Origin: an uncultured Pelagibacteraceae bacterium
Lineage (GTDB): Bacteria > Pseudomonadota > Alphaproteobacteria > Pelagibacterales > Pelagibacteraceae
Direction: 5' to 3'
DNA length: 64,000 nt
NCBI GenBank assembly: GCA_902596745.1
Contig: CACJUZ010000001.1
Span: 186,001 to 250,000 of the forward strand
The notes beneath the pieces were generated by a model. The model was not told where the DNA came from. It was given only the letters and a program-made list of their open reading frames with translations, and made no database searches. A program made the position numbers and the translations under genes. Within the stretch, counting starts at the first letter, position 1. Each line of letters opens with the position of its first letter. Shown here one piece after another: positions 8,930 through 19,009 of this stretch.

Positions 8930-9367
8930 TTGAAGTCAATATTTAAAAAAATCTGTATTTCCTCTGATCACGCTGGATACGAAGTAAAAGAGTTTATAAA
9001 AGAACTTATTATAAAATCAAAGATATCAATAATTGATTTAGGCCCATTTGTAAAAAAATCAGTCGATTATCCAGACTTTGCAAAAAAGGTTTCTTATAGA
9101 ATATCAAAAAAAAAGAGCGATATTGGTATATTAGTATGCGGCTCTGGGACTGGCATGGCTATTTCTGCTAATAAAACAAGAGGAATAAGGGCAGCAGTAG
9201 GATATAATTTAAAATCTACTCAATTGTCTCGTCAACATAATAATGCTAATATATTATGTTTAGGATCTAGATTAACAAAAAAAAAGGATATAAAGAAGAT
9301 CGTATCAACTTTTTTGAAGACAGAATTTGAAGGCGGAAGACATAACAGAAGGATAAAAAAAATATAA
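8930..9367 (+). CDS. rpiB: Ribose 5-phosphate isomerase B
   Basis: Interconverts ribose 5-phosphate and ribulose 5-phosphate. Family signatures are ISSDHAGYEVKEFI at the N terminus, DLGPF, SVDYPDFAKKV, and GILVCGSGTGMAISANK with the catalytic Cys. 145 aa is normal. Translation starts at a TTG placed directly after the stop of the upstream gene; there is no in-frame ATG before the conserved region, so the rare start is well supported. The gene abuts glyA without a gap, an arrangement also common elsewhere. Confidence 0.95.
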   Translation: MKSIFKKICISSDHAGYEVKEFIKELIIKSKISIIDLGPFVKKSVDYPDFAKKVSYRISKKKSDIGILVCGSGTGMAISANKTRGIRAAVGYNLKSTQLSRQHNNANILCLGSRLTKKKDIKKIVSTFLKTEFEGGRHNRRIKKI

Positions 9368-10669
9368 ATGTCGATTGTTAGAAAAATAAAAAGTAATCAA
9401 AACAATTTTTTTGAAAATGATCTTAAAAATTCAGATAAAGAATTATTTGATTCAATTTCGAAGGAATTTGTTAGACAAAAAAATCATATTGAATTAATTG
9501 CCTCGGAGAATATTGTTTCAAGAGCCGTTCTAGAAGCTCAAGGTTCTGTTCTTACAAACAAATATGCTGAGGGTTATTCTGGAAAAAGATACTATGGTGG
9601 CTGTGAATTTGTAGATATCTCAGAAAATTTAGCTATTGAAAGAGCAAAAAAACTTTTCAATTGTAACTTCGCAAATGTACAACCTCACTCAGGAGCTCAA
9701 GCTAATGGAGCCGTATATTTAGCTTTAATTAAACCAGGTGACACTATATTAGGTATGAGTCTTAATTCTGGAGGACATTTAACTCATGGAGCTAAACCAG
9801 CCCAATCTGGAAAGTGGTTTAATGCCGTTCATTATGATGTAAATAAAGAAACTGGATTAATTGATTATGAGAGTGTTGAAAAATTGGCTTTAGAACATAA
9901 ACCGAAATTAATAATTGCAGGTGGAAGCGCTTACTCAAGAATAATTGATTTTAAAAAATTTAAAGAAATTTGTGAAAAAGTTGATGCTTATTTTCTTGTT
10001 GATATGGCACACTTCTCTGGATTAGTAGCAGGAGGAGCGTATCCTAATCCGCTTGAATATGCGGATGTTGTCACATCAACAACACACAAAGTTTTAAGAG
10101 GACCAAGAGGAGGAATAATTTTAACGAATAATGAAACTCTTTATAAAAAATTTAATAGTGCCGTTTTCCCAGGGCTTCAAGGTGGACCACTAATGCATGT
10201 TGTAGCTGCTAAGGCGGTTTGTTTTAAAGAGGCTTTAAGTGATGAATTTAAAAAATATACATCAGATGTAATCTCTAACGCAAAAGTTTTAAGTGAAACA
10301 CTTGTAAGAAATAATTTTAAAATATTTTCAGGGGGAACTGACACTCATTTAATGTTAGTTGATTTGAGACCATATGGTGTGACAGGAAAAAATGCTGAAG
10401 AAAGTTTAGGAAGGGCAAACATAACTTGTAACAAAAATGGAATACCGTTTGATACTGAAAGTCCAATGATAACTTCAGGCATACGTTTGGGTACTCCTGC
10501 AGCAACTACTAGAGGGTTTAAAGATCGTGAATTTAAATTGGTTGGTAATTTAATTACTAAAGTAATAAAAGGTCTTTCAGAAAATCCGGATAATAACACA
10601 AAAATTGAAAAAGAAGTTCAAAAAGAGGTTGTTGATCTCTGTTCAGATTTCCCTATATATAGTGGTTAA
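9368..10669 (+). CDS. glyA: Serine hydroxymethyltransferase
   Basis: PLP enzyme interconverting serine and glycine with tetrahydrofolate. The lysine motif [14 protein letters not shown], the N-terminal [18 protein letters not shown] and [15 protein letters not shown] are all clear. 433 aa is standard, with a slightly extended N terminus (about 25 residues before FDSISKEF). It supplies C1 units, which is relevant because the tetrahydrofolate-dependent DmdA is encoded elsewhere in this window. It starts immediately after rpiB; no riboswitch could fit upstream. Confidence 0.98.
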   Translation: MSIVRKIKSNQNNFFENDLKNSDKELFDSISKEFVRQKNHIELIASENIVSRAVLEAQGSVLTNKYAEGYSGKRYYGGCEFVDISENLAIERAKKLFNCNFANVQPHSGAQANGAVYLALIKPGDTILGMSLNSGGHLTHGAKPAQSGKWFNAVHYDVNKETGLIDYESVEKLALEHKPKLIIAGGSAYSRIIDFKKFKEICEKVDAYFLVDMAHFSGLVAGGAYPNPLEYADVVTSTTHKVLRGPRGGIILTNNETLYKKFNSAVFPGLQGGPLMHVVAAKAVCFKEALSDEFKKYTSDVISNAKVLSETLVRNNFKIFSGGTDTHLMLVDLRPYGVTGKNAEESLGRANITCNKNGIPFDTESPMITSGIRLGTPAATTRGFKDREFKLVGNLITKVIKGLSENPDNNTKIEKEVQKEVVDLCSDFPIYSG

Positions 10670-10681
10670 AAAAAATATTCT

Positions 10682-11149
10682 ATGATTTGTCCTTTTTGTA
10701 GAGAAAAAGATACTTCTGTTGTGGATTCGAGACCCACAGAGGATGGAACGGCAATACGAAGAAGAAGAGTTTGTACTTGCGGAGGTGGACAACGTTTTAC
10801 TACTTTTGAAAGAGTACAATTTAGAGAGTTAACGGTAATTAAAAAAAACGGTAGAAGATCACCTTTCGATAGAGAAAAACTTGCTAAATCACTTTTTACA
10901 GCTTTAAAAAAAAGACCAATTGATTCAGACACCACTGAAAAAATTGTTTCTAAAATAGCTAGAGAACTGGAGGAGATGGGTCAATCAGAAGTTCAATCGA
11001 GTGTAATTGGAAAGAAAGTAATGGAAGAGCTCAAAGAGCTAGATAAAATTGCCTATATAAGGTTTGCCTCAGTATACACAAATTTTAAAGAAATTGGTGA
11101 ATTTGGTGAATATATTGACGAGTTACATGGCAAACCTAAAAAGAAATAA
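10682..11149 (+). CDS. nrdR: Transcriptional repressor NrdR with atypical zinc ribbon spacing
   Basis: Nucleotide-sensing repressor of ribonucleotide reductase genes. An N-terminal zinc ribbon ([20 protein letters not shown], then [20 protein letters not shown]) is followed by an ATP-cone ([20 protein letters not shown]). At 155 aa it is normal. The second cysteine pair is C-T-C-GGGQRF, whereas the family form is C-x-x-C-G-x-RF; one residue is missing between the cysteines and two extra follow. It leads the riboflavin operon, as in many alphaproteobacteria. Confidence 0.93.
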   Translation: MICPFCREKDTSVVDSRPTEDGTAIRRRRVCTCGGGQRFTTFERVQFRELTVIKKNGRRSPFDREKLAKSLFTALKKRPIDSDTTEKIVSKIARELEEMGQSEVQSSVIGKKVMEELKELDKIAYIRFASVYTNFKEIGEFGEYIDELHGKPKKK

Positions 11150-12224
11150 ACTTAATATTAAACATATAAATAATTTATCTTTAGCTTTCGAGTTGGCAAA
11201 AATAAATCTAGGTTCAACAAGAGAAAATCCATCAGTAGGATGTGTCGTTGAAAAAAAAGGGAGTATTATATCAAGTGGATATACATCAGTTAATGGTAGA
11301 CCTCATGCTGAATTTAATGCATTAAACAAAGATATTAATTTCAAAGACTCTAACATTTATATAACATTGGAGCCTTGTTCACATTATGGTAAAACCCCTC
11401 CTTGTACAAATTTAATTAAAAACAAGGGAATAAAAAAAGTTTTTTATTCAATTGATGATTTTGACAAAAGAAGTGCAAATAAGTCAAAAAAAATATTTTC
11501 CAATAAAAAAATACTTACTCATAGATTATTACAAAAAAAAAGAGGATTAAAATTTTATGAAAGCTATTATAAGTTTAAAAGCAAAAAACTTCCTATAATA
11601 GATGTCAAATTAGCTATTTCAAAGGATTATTATACTAAAAATAAAAAAAATAAATGGATCACAAATTATAGATCCAGAAAACTAACACATTTATTAAGAA
11701 CCAAGTATAATGCTTTGGTATCTACATCAAAAAGTATAAATGAAGATAATTCACTTTTAAACTGCAGAATTAATGGTTTAAAAAACAAATCACCAGATTT
11801 AATAATAATTGATAGAAAACTAAAAATAAAAAAAAACTTAAAAATATTTAAAATAAAATCTAAAAGGAAAATAATTTTATACACAACAAATAATAATAAA
11901 AAAAAGATTAGATGGTTAAAGAATAATAAAGTTAAAATTATTTTAATCGATAAAATGAATTCTAAAAAAGACTATATAAACCTATTTAAGTCTTTTTTAA
12001 AATTAGGATTTTCAAGAATATTTGTAGAGTCGGGGCTTACATTTGTTAATTTTTTACTTAAAAATAAATTTATTAGTAACATTTATCTTTTTAAAACAAA
12101 TACTAAATTATCTAAAAATGGTTTTAATTACTCTAGCAATAAATTACTAAAAAAGATAAAATTAAAAAATAAACTAAATGTTTTTTTAAATTCAGATAAT
12201 GTTTACTGTGAAAGGTTAAATTAA
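11127..12224 (+). CDS. ribD: Riboflavin biosynthesis deaminase/reductase RibD
   Basis: Bifunctional: deaminates and then reduces the pyrimidine intermediate of riboflavin synthesis. The deaminase domain (about residues 15-145) shows [16 protein letters not shown] and [12 protein letters not shown], giving the zinc His/Cys/Cys set. The reductase domain is lysine-rich and divergent but keeps [24 protein letters not shown]. The ORF track starts at 11064; I prefer the ATG at 11127 (MANLKRNK), which reduces the overlap with nrdR to 23 bases and removes a non-homologous extension. Length 365 aa. Confidence 0.93.
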   Translation: MANLKRNKLNIKHINNLSLAFELAKINLGSTRENPSVGCVVEKKGSIISSGYTSVNGRPHAEFNALNKDINFKDSNIYITLEPCSHYGKTPPCTNLIKNKGIKKVFYSIDDFDKRSANKSKKIFSNKKILTHRLLQKKRGLKFYESYYKFKSKKLPIIDVKLAISKDYYTKNKKNKWITNYRSRKLTHLLRTKYNALVSTSKSINEDNSLLNCRINGLKNKSPDLIIIDRKLKIKKNLKIFKIKSKRKIILYTTNNNKKKIRWLKNNKVKIILIDKMNSKKDYINLFKSFLKLGFSRIFVESGLTFVNFLLKNKFISNIYLFKTNTKLSKNGFNYSSNKLLKKIKLKNKLNVFLNSDNVYCERLN

Positions 12225-12808
12225 TGTTTAATGGAATAATAAGAAATACGGGTATTATCAAATACATAAGAAAAAGTAAAAATAGTATTGATCTCACGCT
12301 ACAATCAAAAATTAAAATTAAAAAAAATATGTTAGGCTCCTCAATTTCTTGCGATGGTGTATGTTTAACCTTAACATCAATAAAAAAAAATTTATTTACT
12401 TTTTACCTGTCTAAAGAAACAATCAATAGATCTAACTTTTCAAAGGCATTTATTGGTAAAGTTATTAATTTGGAGAAATCTTTAAAATATGGTGATGAAA
12501 TTTCAGGACACTACACTCAGGGTCATGTTGATACAGTTGGGGAGATAAAAAATATAAAGATCGTAGATAAAACTTGGATAATTGAAATTTTCATACCAAA
12601 ACAATTTAATAAGTATATAGTTGAAAAAGCATCAATTCATATTAATGGTGTATCTTTAACTATTTCTAAAAAACTAAAAAAAAATTTTGAAATTAATATT
12701 ATTCCTCACACTTTAAAATTAACAAATTTGAAAGATTTGAAAATAAAAGATTTAGTAAATATTGAATTTGATATATTTGGCAAATATATTTATGAAATTA
12801 ATAACTAA
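12224..12808 (+). CDS. ribE: Riboflavin synthase, alpha chain
   Basis: Dismutates two 6,7-dimethyl-8-ribityllumazine molecules to riboflavin. The start [12 protein letters not shown], the first-domain SCDGVCLTL, and the repeated second-domain HINGVSLTI reveal the two lumazine-binding barrels; GHYTQGHVDTVG links them. 194 aa is normal. One-base overlaps with ribD and ribB place it in the middle of the operon. Confidence 0.95.
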   Translation: MFNGIIRNTGIIKYIRKSKNSIDLTLQSKIKIKKNMLGSSISCDGVCLTLTSIKKNLFTFYLSKETINRSNFSKAFIGKVINLEKSLKYGDEISGHYTQGHVDTVGEIKNIKIVDKTWIIEIFIPKQFNKYIVEKASIHINGVSLTISKKLKKNFEINIIPHTLKLTNLKDLKIKDLVNIEFDIFGKYIYEINN

Positions 12809-13878
12809 TGAGTAAAAATCATTTATCACCTATAAAAGATATTCTTAAAGATGCTAAAAAGGGAAAAATGTTTATCTTAGTCGATGACAAAGATAGAGAA
12901 AATGAGGGAGATTTAATAATACCGGGCTCTAAATGTAACTCAAAAAATATTAATTTTATGGCCACCCATGGAAGAGGTTTAATTTGTTTAGCTTTAACTA
13001 AAAAAAAAGTTGAAGAGTTAAACTTGCCTCTCATGTCATCTCTTAACAAAGCAAGAATGCAGACTGCTTTTACTATATCTATAGAAGCGAAGAGGGGCAT
13101 AACCACGGGTATCTCGGCTTTTGATAGAGCAAAAACAATTAAAACTGCTATCAGTAAAAAATCTCGTAAAAAAGATATAGTATCCCCAGGACATGTTTTC
13201 CCCTTAATATCAAGATCAGGAGGTGTTCTCGAGAGAGCTGGTCATACGGAAGCTTCAGTTGATATTTCTAAATTAGCAAAACTCAACCCCAGTGCAGTTA
13301 TTTGTGAAGTTATGAATCAAGATGGAAGAATGGCTAGACTTAAAGATTTAAGAAATTTTTCAAAAAAACATAAACTTAAAATAGCAAGTATAGAAGATTT
13401 AATTTCTTTTAGATTAAAAAATGAAAGATTAATTAAAGATATAAGCACCAAAATTATTCATTTTAAGAATCAAAAATATGAGCTTATGACTTATAAAAAC
13501 TTAGTAGATAATTCTTTTAGTTTTGTAATTAAAAAAGGAAGTTTTGCAAAAAAAAGATCTGTAAGAGTCCGTGTATTATCTAAAACAATGAAGAATTATA
13601 ATTTTGGAATAAAAAACAAGAAAATTTTAAAATCATTAAACTACTTGTCAAAATTTAATGAGTTTGCATTAATTATAATCAAAGATAAAAAATCACTTCA
13701 ACAAAAGATTTTTGAAGAAACAAAAAATAATAATATACTAAGATATTACGGTATCGGAGCACAAATAATTAAAGATTTAAATATAAGAAATATGATATTA
13801 GTATCAAGATCAAAAAAAAAGATTATAGGTCTTGAAGGTTTTGGTATTAAAATTATGAAACAAGAAATTATAAAATGA
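12808..13878 (+). CDS. ribB: 3,4-dihydroxy-2-butanone 4-phosphate synthase fused to a degenerate GTP cyclohydrolase II-like domain
   Basis: The N-terminal domain (about residues 1-205) makes the four-carbon riboflavin precursor from ribulose 5-phosphate and has DDKDRENEGDLI, RGLICLAL, TTGISAFDRAKTI and ERAGHTEASVDI, so it should be active. The C-terminal 150 residues resemble RibA only at the very end (YGIGAQIIKDLNIRNMILVS). The zinc-cysteine motif HSECLTGD and the QEGRGIGL box of true GTP cyclohydrolase II are absent. The domain is therefore probably catalytically dead, as in other alphaproteobacterial RibBX-type fusions, and ribA must be elsewhere. Confidence 0.9.
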   Translation: MSKNHLSPIKDILKDAKKGKMFILVDDKDRENEGDLIIPGSKCNSKNINFMATHGRGLICLALTKKKVEELNLPLMSSLNKARMQTAFTISIEAKRGITTGISAFDRAKTIKTAISKKSRKKDIVSPGHVFPLISRSGGVLERAGHTEASVDISKLAKLNPSAVICEVMNQDGRMARLKDLRNFSKKHKLKIASIEDLISFRLKNERLIKDISTKIIHFKNQKYELMTYKNLVDNSFSFVIKKGSFAKKRSVRVRVLSKTMKNYNFGIKNKKILKSLNYLSKFNEFALIIIKDKKSLQQKIFEETKNNNILRYYGIGAQIIKDLNIRNMILVSRSKKKIIGLEGFGIKIMKQEIIK

Positions 13879-14270
13879 AAAAAAAAATACTTATTGTAGC
13901 CTCTAATTACTACAAAGATATTACAAGAAATCTTATAGAAGGATCTCTAAAGACTCTCCGAATTAAGAAAGAAGATATCAATATAATAAAGGTTCCTGGT
14001 ACTTTTGAAATACCTGTTGTTGTATCAAAAAATTTAAAAAAATATAATGGTTTTGTAGTTTTAGGATGTGTTATTAAAGGTGAAACACCTCATTTTGACT
14101 TTATATGTAACTCAACTTTTATATCACTATTAAATTTATCAACTAACTCCAAAAAACCAGTAGGCAATGGTATTATTACTGCACTTAATATGAAACAAGC
14201 AAAAAAAAGATCTTTATTTAAGGGGAAAGAAGCAGCTAATGCAGTCTTAGAAATTTTAAAAAATGGTTAA
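13875..14270 (+). CDS. ribH: 6,7-dimethyl-8-ribityllumazine synthase
   Basis: Condenses the RibA/RibD product with dihydroxybutanone phosphate. PGTFEIPVVVSK and VLGCVIKGETPHFDFICN, with the catalytic His, are clear. At 131 aa it is short compared with the usual 150-160, through loss of terminal extensions. Four-base overlap with ribB, eight-base overlap with nusB. Confidence 0.95.
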   Translation: MKKKILIVASNYYKDITRNLIEGSLKTLRIKKEDINIIKVPGTFEIPVVVSKNLKKYNGFVVLGCVIKGETPHFDFICNSTFISLLNLSTNSKKPVGNGIITALNMKQAKKRSLFKGKEAANAVLEILKNG

Positions 14271-14658
14271 TATAAATAATAATTCAACACCCAGAATTAA
14301 AATAATTCAAAAACTTTACTCTAATGCTCTAAATCCTGATGAAAAAATAATTTATAACAAAAGCCAATATAAGAAATTTATCAAAGATGTTACTGAGGGG
14401 ACAATAGAAAGAAAAGAATTAATCGAAGAGACTGTAGAGAAGTTCTTAAAAAAAGATATTGATTTAAAAAAAACTGATAAATTATTAAAAATCTTTATAT
14501 TTGCTGCAGTTTTCGAGCTTTTATATAAGCACAATAATCCTAAAAAGGTAATTATAAGCGAGTACTTAAAAACTTCACATTTTTTTTTAGAAAAGGCTCA
14601 AATTAAATATTTAAATGCAATTTTGGATAAATTGTCAGATTTGATAAGAAAAGATTAA
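14263..14658 (+). CDS. nusB: Transcription antitermination factor NusB
   Basis: Binds boxA RNA with S10 in rRNA antitermination. The all-helical 131-aa protein reads TPRIKIIQKLYSN at helix 1 and ends with SEYLKTSHFFLEKAQIKYLNAILDKLSDLI, the usual NusB C-terminal helix. ribH-nusB linkage is widespread. It overlaps ribH by eight bases and is followed by an 80-base gap, so it probably ends this operon. Confidence 0.92.
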   Translation: MVNINNNSTPRIKIIQKLYSNALNPDEKIIYNKSQYKKFIKDVTEGTIERKELIEETVEKFLKKDIDLKKTDKLLKIFIFAAVFELLYKHNNPKKVIISEYLKTSHFFLEKAQIKYLNAILDKLSDLIRKD

Positions 14659-14738
14659 TTTTTATACAATAAGTTGAATATTTAACAAAAGTTTAGCTTG
14701 CGTTTTAATACATATTTTGGCATTTATCATGAAAATAT

Positions 14739-16841
14739 ATGAATTCTGCACTTGAACTTCTCTACTTAATAATATTCTCTGGAATATTAGCTGTTGGTTA
14801 TAGCTATTTATTATCAGGACAAATTTTATCATCTAACCCTGGTAATGAAAAAATGAGAGAAATTGCAGGTGCTATACAAATAGGTGCTAAAGCTTATCTT
14901 AACAGACAATACAAAACAATAGCAATTGTAGGTTTAATCGTTTTAGTAATTGTTACTTATTTTTTTAATATTTTAGTAGGTGTAGGATATTTTATTGGAG
15001 CCGCATTATCAGGAGTGGCAGGTTATGTTGGTATGCTCATATCAGTGCAAGCAAATGTTAGAACGGCTGAAGCATCAAGAAAAAGTTTACAATCAGGTTT
15101 GAGCATTGCATTTAAATCAGGAGCAATTACTGGTTTATTAGTTGCCGGTTTAGCTCTTTTATCAATTGCAATTTACTATTTAATCCTAATCAACTTAAAT
15201 ACAGACAGTAGAGACATAATAAACGCTTTAGTCGCTTTAGGATTTGGAGCTTCATTAATTTCGATATTTGCTAGATTAGGTGGAGGTATTTTTACTAAAG
15301 GCGCTGATGTAGGAGCAGATTTAGTTGGAAAAGTTGAAGCTGGAATACCAGAAGATGACCCACGTAATCCTGCAGTAATAGCTGACAATGTTGGAGATAA
15401 TGTAGGTGATTGCGCAGGTATGGCAGCAGATTTGTTTGAAACTTACGCAGTTACTATAGTAGCAACTATGGTGTTAGCTTCTATATTCTTTCCTAACTCT
15501 GCTAACATGATGGTTTATCCTTTAGCTATAGGAGGATCTTGTATAATAACTTCAATAATTGGAACTTGGTTTGTTAAGCTTGGTAAAAGCAAAAACATCA
15601 TGGGAGCTTTATATAAAGGATTTATAGCAACAGCAATTTTATCTTTATTAATATTATATCCATTAACTAATGCCACATTAGGTTTAAGTGAAAATTATTC
15701 ATATTCGAATATTTCTTTTTCAGGATTTGATTTATATATTTGTGCCGTTATAGGGCTGATCATTACAGGATTAATTATTTGGATTACAGAATATTATACT
15801 GGAACAAATTTTAGACCGGTTAAAAGTGTTGCTCAATCATCTACAACAGGACATGGAACAAATGTTATACAAGGATTAGCTATTTCAATGGAAGCTACAG
15901 CTGTTCCAGCTTTAATTATAGTTATAGGAATCATTAGCACATATAATTTTGCAGGTCTTTTTGGTATCGCAATTGCAGTTACGTCGATGCTGGCTTTAAC
16001 AGGTATGGTTGTAGCTTTGGATGCTTATGGCCCAGTGACTGACAATGCTGGAGGAATAGCAGAAATGTCAAAACTTCCAAAAAATGTGAGAAAAACTACT
16101 GATGCATTAGATGCAGTTGGAAATACAACGAAGGCAGTTACCAAAGGCTATGCTATAGGGTCTGCTGGTTTGGGAGCACTAGTTTTATTTGCTGCTTACA
16201 CGGAAGATATTAAATATTATGCGTTGGACAAAACTTCATCTTTATACAAAATGGAAGTAAGTTTTGATTTATCAAACCCATATGTAGTTATCGGTTTACT
16301 TATTGGTGGATTACTGCCTTATTTATTTGGATCAATGGGTATGCAAGCAGTTGGAAGAGCAGGAGGTGCAGTAGTAATCGAAGTAAGGAGACAATTTAAA
16401 AAAATTCCTGGTATAATGAAAGGTAAAAGAAAACCAGATTATGGAAGATTGGTAGACTTACTTACAAAAGCTGCCATAAAAGAAATGATCATTCCATCTC
16501 TTTTACCAGTTTTGTCTCCAATAGTGCTTTATATAATCATTCTACTAATTGCCGGTAAATCAGCCGCGTTAGCATCTTTAGGTGCAATGCTGCTTGGAGT
16601 TATTGTAACGGGTTTATTCGTTGCAATATCGATGACCGCTGGTGGCGGAGCATGGGATAATGCTAAAAAATATATAGAAGATGGAAACTTTGGGGGAAAA
16701 GGCTCGGAAGCCCATAAGGCTGCAGTTACTGGTGATACAGTTGGAGATCCTTATAAAGATACAGCTGGCCCAGCTGTAAATCCAATGATTAAAATTACAA
16801 ATATTGTAGCTCTTTTATTACTATCAATAATTGCTCACTAA
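14739..16841 (+). CDS. hppA: Proton-translocating membrane pyrophosphatase, K+-independent type
   Basis: Couples pyrophosphate hydrolysis to proton export across the inner membrane. The 700-aa protein is rich in membrane segments and keeps the PPi-binding motif [20 protein letters not shown] with [23 protein letters not shown], and the C-terminal [21 protein letters not shown]. The motif GNTTKA carries Lys at the position that distinguishes potassium-insensitive enzymes (Ala in potassium-dependent ones). It has its own 80-base upstream gap, and ends convergently with bamE in a shared CTAA. Confidence 0.97.
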   Translation: MNSALELLYLIIFSGILAVGYSYLLSGQILSSNPGNEKMREIAGAIQIGAKAYLNRQYKTIAIVGLIVLVIVTYFFNILVGVGYFIGAALSGVAGYVGMLISVQANVRTAEASRKSLQSGLSIAFKSGAITGLLVAGLALLSIAIYYLILINLNTDSRDIINALVALGFGASLISIFARLGGGIFTKGADVGADLVGKVEAGIPEDDPRNPAVIADNVGDNVGDCAGMAADLFETYAVTIVATMVLASIFFPNSANMMVYPLAIGGSCIITSIIGTWFVKLGKSKNIMGALYKGFIATAILSLLILYPLTNATLGLSENYSYSNISFSGFDLYICAVIGLIITGLIIWITEYYTGTNFRPVKSVAQSSTTGHGTNVIQGLAISMEATAVPALIIVIGIISTYNFAGLFGIAIAVTSMLALTGMVVALDAYGPVTDNAGGIAEMSKLPKNVRKTTDALDAVGNTTKAVTKGYAIGSAGLGALVLFAAYTEDIKYYALDKTSSLYKMEVSFDLSNPYVVIGLLIGGLLPYLFGSMGMQAVGRAGGAVVIEVRRQFKKIPGIMKGKRKPDYGRLVDLLTKAAIKEMIIPSLLPVLSPIVLYIIILLIAGKSAALASLGAMLLGVIVTGLFVAISMTAGGGAWDNAKKYIEDGNFGGKGSEAHKAAVTGDTVGDPYKDTAGPAVNPMIKITNIVALLLLSIIAH

Positions 16842-17314
16842 AATTTTCTTTTACCATACATTTTTTGTCTCACGCTCTGTAAAAATGATGTTACAAAGCT
16901 TTGTTTTGAAACAGGATTTTCAGTTTTCATTTCAGAATATTTTATTTTTTTCATATCTTCTTTGCTATAAAACTCTTTTTGAATAACAATTCCATATTTG
17001 TCAAAATTTAAAACTAAAACGTTATTTTCTAATAAATCCATTTCACCGAAATTTACAATAGAACCTCCAGACAGTTTCCTATCAAAATAGAACCAAAGAT
17101 TCTCATCTGTGATAGACTTTGTGTGCGGATTGCCTAAAACCTCGATTACATCATTTTTGTTCGATTTTTTTAGGTATATTTTCTCAGATCTATTCTCAAG
17201 AAAATTAATGCCGTGACCTTTTATAGGCTCTTTTAATTGGCAACTAGATAATATAGTTATTGAAATGAATAATATTAATTTTTTAAAATGTTCAACTTTA
17301 AGTATAAAAAGCAT
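16838..17314 (-). CDS. bamE: Outer membrane assembly lipoprotein BamE
   Basis: Accessory lipoprotein of the BAM complex that inserts outer membrane beta-barrels. A signal peptide ends in ILSSCQL (lipobox Cys near residue 25). The SmpA/OmlA domain follows: [17 protein letters not shown] and the NLWFYFDRK strand are characteristic. 158 aa matches alphaproteobacterial forms. The start overlaps the start of the divergent chaperone gene by 27 bases, and no shorter in-frame start keeps the signal peptide. Confidence 0.9.
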   Translation of the reverse strand: MLFILKVEHFKKLILFISITILSSCQLKEPIKGHGINFLENRSEKIYLKKSNKNDVIEVLGNPHTKSITDENLWFYFDRKLSGGSIVNFGEMDLLENNVLVLNFDKYGIVIQKEFYSKEDMKKIKYSEMKTENPVSKQSFVTSFLQSVRQKMYGKRKF

Positions 17315-17785
17315 AATTTAATTTATAATAATTTAGTAAAATTATCACGAAATATTTATTTTTACAAAGATTTAAAATTAGAAGATAAACTTGAAAATAG
17401 AATTATCATAATTTTTAGCCATTTAGCTGTAATATTAAATTGTTTAAAAATTAATAAAATGAATAAGGATTTATCCCAAGAACTATATGATAATATTTTC
17501 TTTAATATTGAAAATAATTTAAGAGAAATTGGTCATGGTGATGTAACAGTAAATAAGAAAATGAAAAATTTTAATCAAATTTTTCACCACTTGCTAGTTA
17601 AATTAATTGATGAAAAAAAACAAAATAAAATTAAAATTGACGAAATGATGAAGTTTTTATTTATAGATAAAAAAAGTGACGAAATTCCAACAAAACTTAA
17701 TGATTATTTTAATGAATATTATAATTTTTGTTTTGATATTATTAACAAAAATATGATAAAAGAACTTGTTAATTTTAAATATTAG
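17288..17785 (+). CDS. Ubiquinol-cytochrome c chaperone (CBP3/UQCC1 family)
   Basis: Assembly factor for cytochrome b of the bc1 complex. The 165-aa protein has LEDKLENRIIIIFSHLAVILNCLK and LYDNIFFNIENNLREIGHGDVTVNKKMKNF, which match the core of this family (the GxGDxxVxKKMK element is distinctive). bamE divergent on one side and rpmF-plsX on the other is the usual alphaproteobacterial neighbourhood, although the DUF177 gene normally found before rpmF is absent. Confidence 0.85.
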   Translation: MFNFKYKKHNLIYNNLVKLSRNIYFYKDLKLEDKLENRIIIIFSHLAVILNCLKINKMNKDLSQELYDNIFFNIENNLREIGHGDVTVNKKMKNFNQIFHHLLVKLIDEKKQNKIKIDEMMKFLFIDKKSDEIPTKLNDYFNEYYNFCFDIINKNMIKELVNFKY

Positions 17786-17787
17786 TT

Positions 17788-17961
17788 ATGGCAGTACCCA
17801 AAAGAAAAACAACAGTTTCCAAAAGAAACAAAAGACGTTCTCATCACAGGATATCTAATGTGAATGTAATAGAGGACAAAAAAACCGGTGAATATAGAAT
17901 CTCTCATCATATTGACTTAAAAACTGGTTTTTATAATGGAAAAAAAATTCTAGATATTTAA
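17788..17961 (+). CDS. rpmF: 50S ribosomal protein L32
   Basis: Not in the ORF track because of its size. Translating from the ATG at 17788 gives a 57-aa protein starting MAVPKRKTTVSKRNKRRSHH, the invariant L32 N terminus, and ending KKILDI with a TAA. It lies two bases after the chaperone gene and seven before plsX, the standard rpmF-plsX pairing. No zinc-binding cysteines are present, so this is the zinc-free form. Confidence 0.97.
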   Translation: MAVPKRKTTVSKRNKRRSHHRISNVNVIEDKKTGEYRISHHIDLKTGFYNGKKILDI

Positions 17962-17968
17962 TTTAGAA

Positions 17969-19009
17969 ATGGACAAAAAAATATGTATTGCAATTGATGC
18001 AATGGGCGGAGAAAACGCACCAATTAAAAATATTGAAGGAATAAATTATTTTTGCAAAAATCATAATGGTCATAAAGATTTTTTTTTTAATATATTTGGA
18101 GATGAGAAAAAAATTAAAAATGAATTAACTAAATACAACATCTCAGAAAATTATTATAAAATATTGCACACAGAGTCCGTTGTATCTGATAATGAAACGC
18201 CACTTACTGCTGTAAAAACTTCAAAGAATAGCAGCATGTGGAACAGTGTTTACTCTCAGGTAAAATCTGAAAGTGACATCTCTCTTTCAGCTGGTAATAC
18301 TGGAGTATTATTAGTTATTTCAAGAATGATATTAAAAACCATAAATGGTGTAAGTAAACCAGCTTTAGCAGGATTATGGCCTAATTATAAGGGGATGAAC
18401 ATTGTCCTTGATCTTGGCGCCAATATTGAGTGTGATGAAAAAAATCTTATTGAATTTTCAGAAATGGGTGCAGCATTACATAAATCACTTTTTCCAAGTG
18501 AAAAAACTAAAGTAGCTTTATTAAATGTTGGTTCAGAGGAAATTAAAGGCACAGAAATATTAAAAAAAGCACACACAAAATTGAAAGAAATAAGTAAAAA
18601 TGAAGATTTTGAATTCAATGGGTATATTGAAGGAAATAAAATTCCTGAGGGAAATAGTAACGTAATAATAACAGATGGTTTTACTGGAAATATAGCTTTA
18701 AAAACTGCTGAAGGTACAGCTAAATTCATTACTGACAATCTTAAAATTTCGTTAAAAGAAAATATTTTATCAAAGTTTTCAATAATTTTTTCTTATTTTA
18801 GTTTAAAAAAATTTAAAGAAAAGTTAGACCCAAGAAAGTTTAACGGAGCAATTTTTTTAGGTTTAAACGGTCCGGTAGTAAAAAGCCATGGCTCGACTGA
18901 TTCAATTGGATTTTATCATTCTATCAATTTATGCTACAATATTGTCAAAGGTAATTTGATGAGTCAAATTAAAGATAATTTAAGTCACCTAAATGACGAT
19001 AAAATTTAA
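17969..19009 (+). CDS. plsX: Phosphate acyltransferase PlsX
   Basis: Makes acyl-phosphate from acyl-ACP for phospholipid synthesis. The N terminus IAIDAMGGENAP and ADISLSAGNTG-like segment (DISLSAGNTGVLL), together with VIITDGFTGNIALK, identify the family. 346 aa is typical. In most proteobacteria fabH follows; here the 3' end instead overlaps ihfA by 17 bases, so fabH is missing from the locus. Confidence 0.96.
   Translation: MDKKICIAIDAMGGENAPIKNIEGINYFCKNHNGHKDFFFNIFGDEKKIKNELTKYNISENYYKILHTESVVSDNETPLTAVKTSKNSSMWNSVYSQVKSESDISLSAGNTGVLLVISRMILKTINGVSKPALAGLWPNYKGMNIVLDLGANIECDEKNLIEFSEMGAALHKSLFPSEKTKVALLNVGSEEIKGTEILKKAHTKLKEISKNEDFEFNGYIEGNKIPEGNSNVIITDGFTGNIALKTAEGTAKFITDNLKISLKENILSKFSIIFSYFSLKKFKEKLDPRKFNGAIFLGLNGPVVKSHGSTDSIGFYHSINLCYNIVKGNLMSQIKDNLSHLNDDKI

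Noticed and set aside
9200-9367. Glycine riboswitch before glyA
   Set aside because: glyA begins directly after the rpiB stop codon and the upstream sequence is rpiB coding; there is no room for an aptamer.
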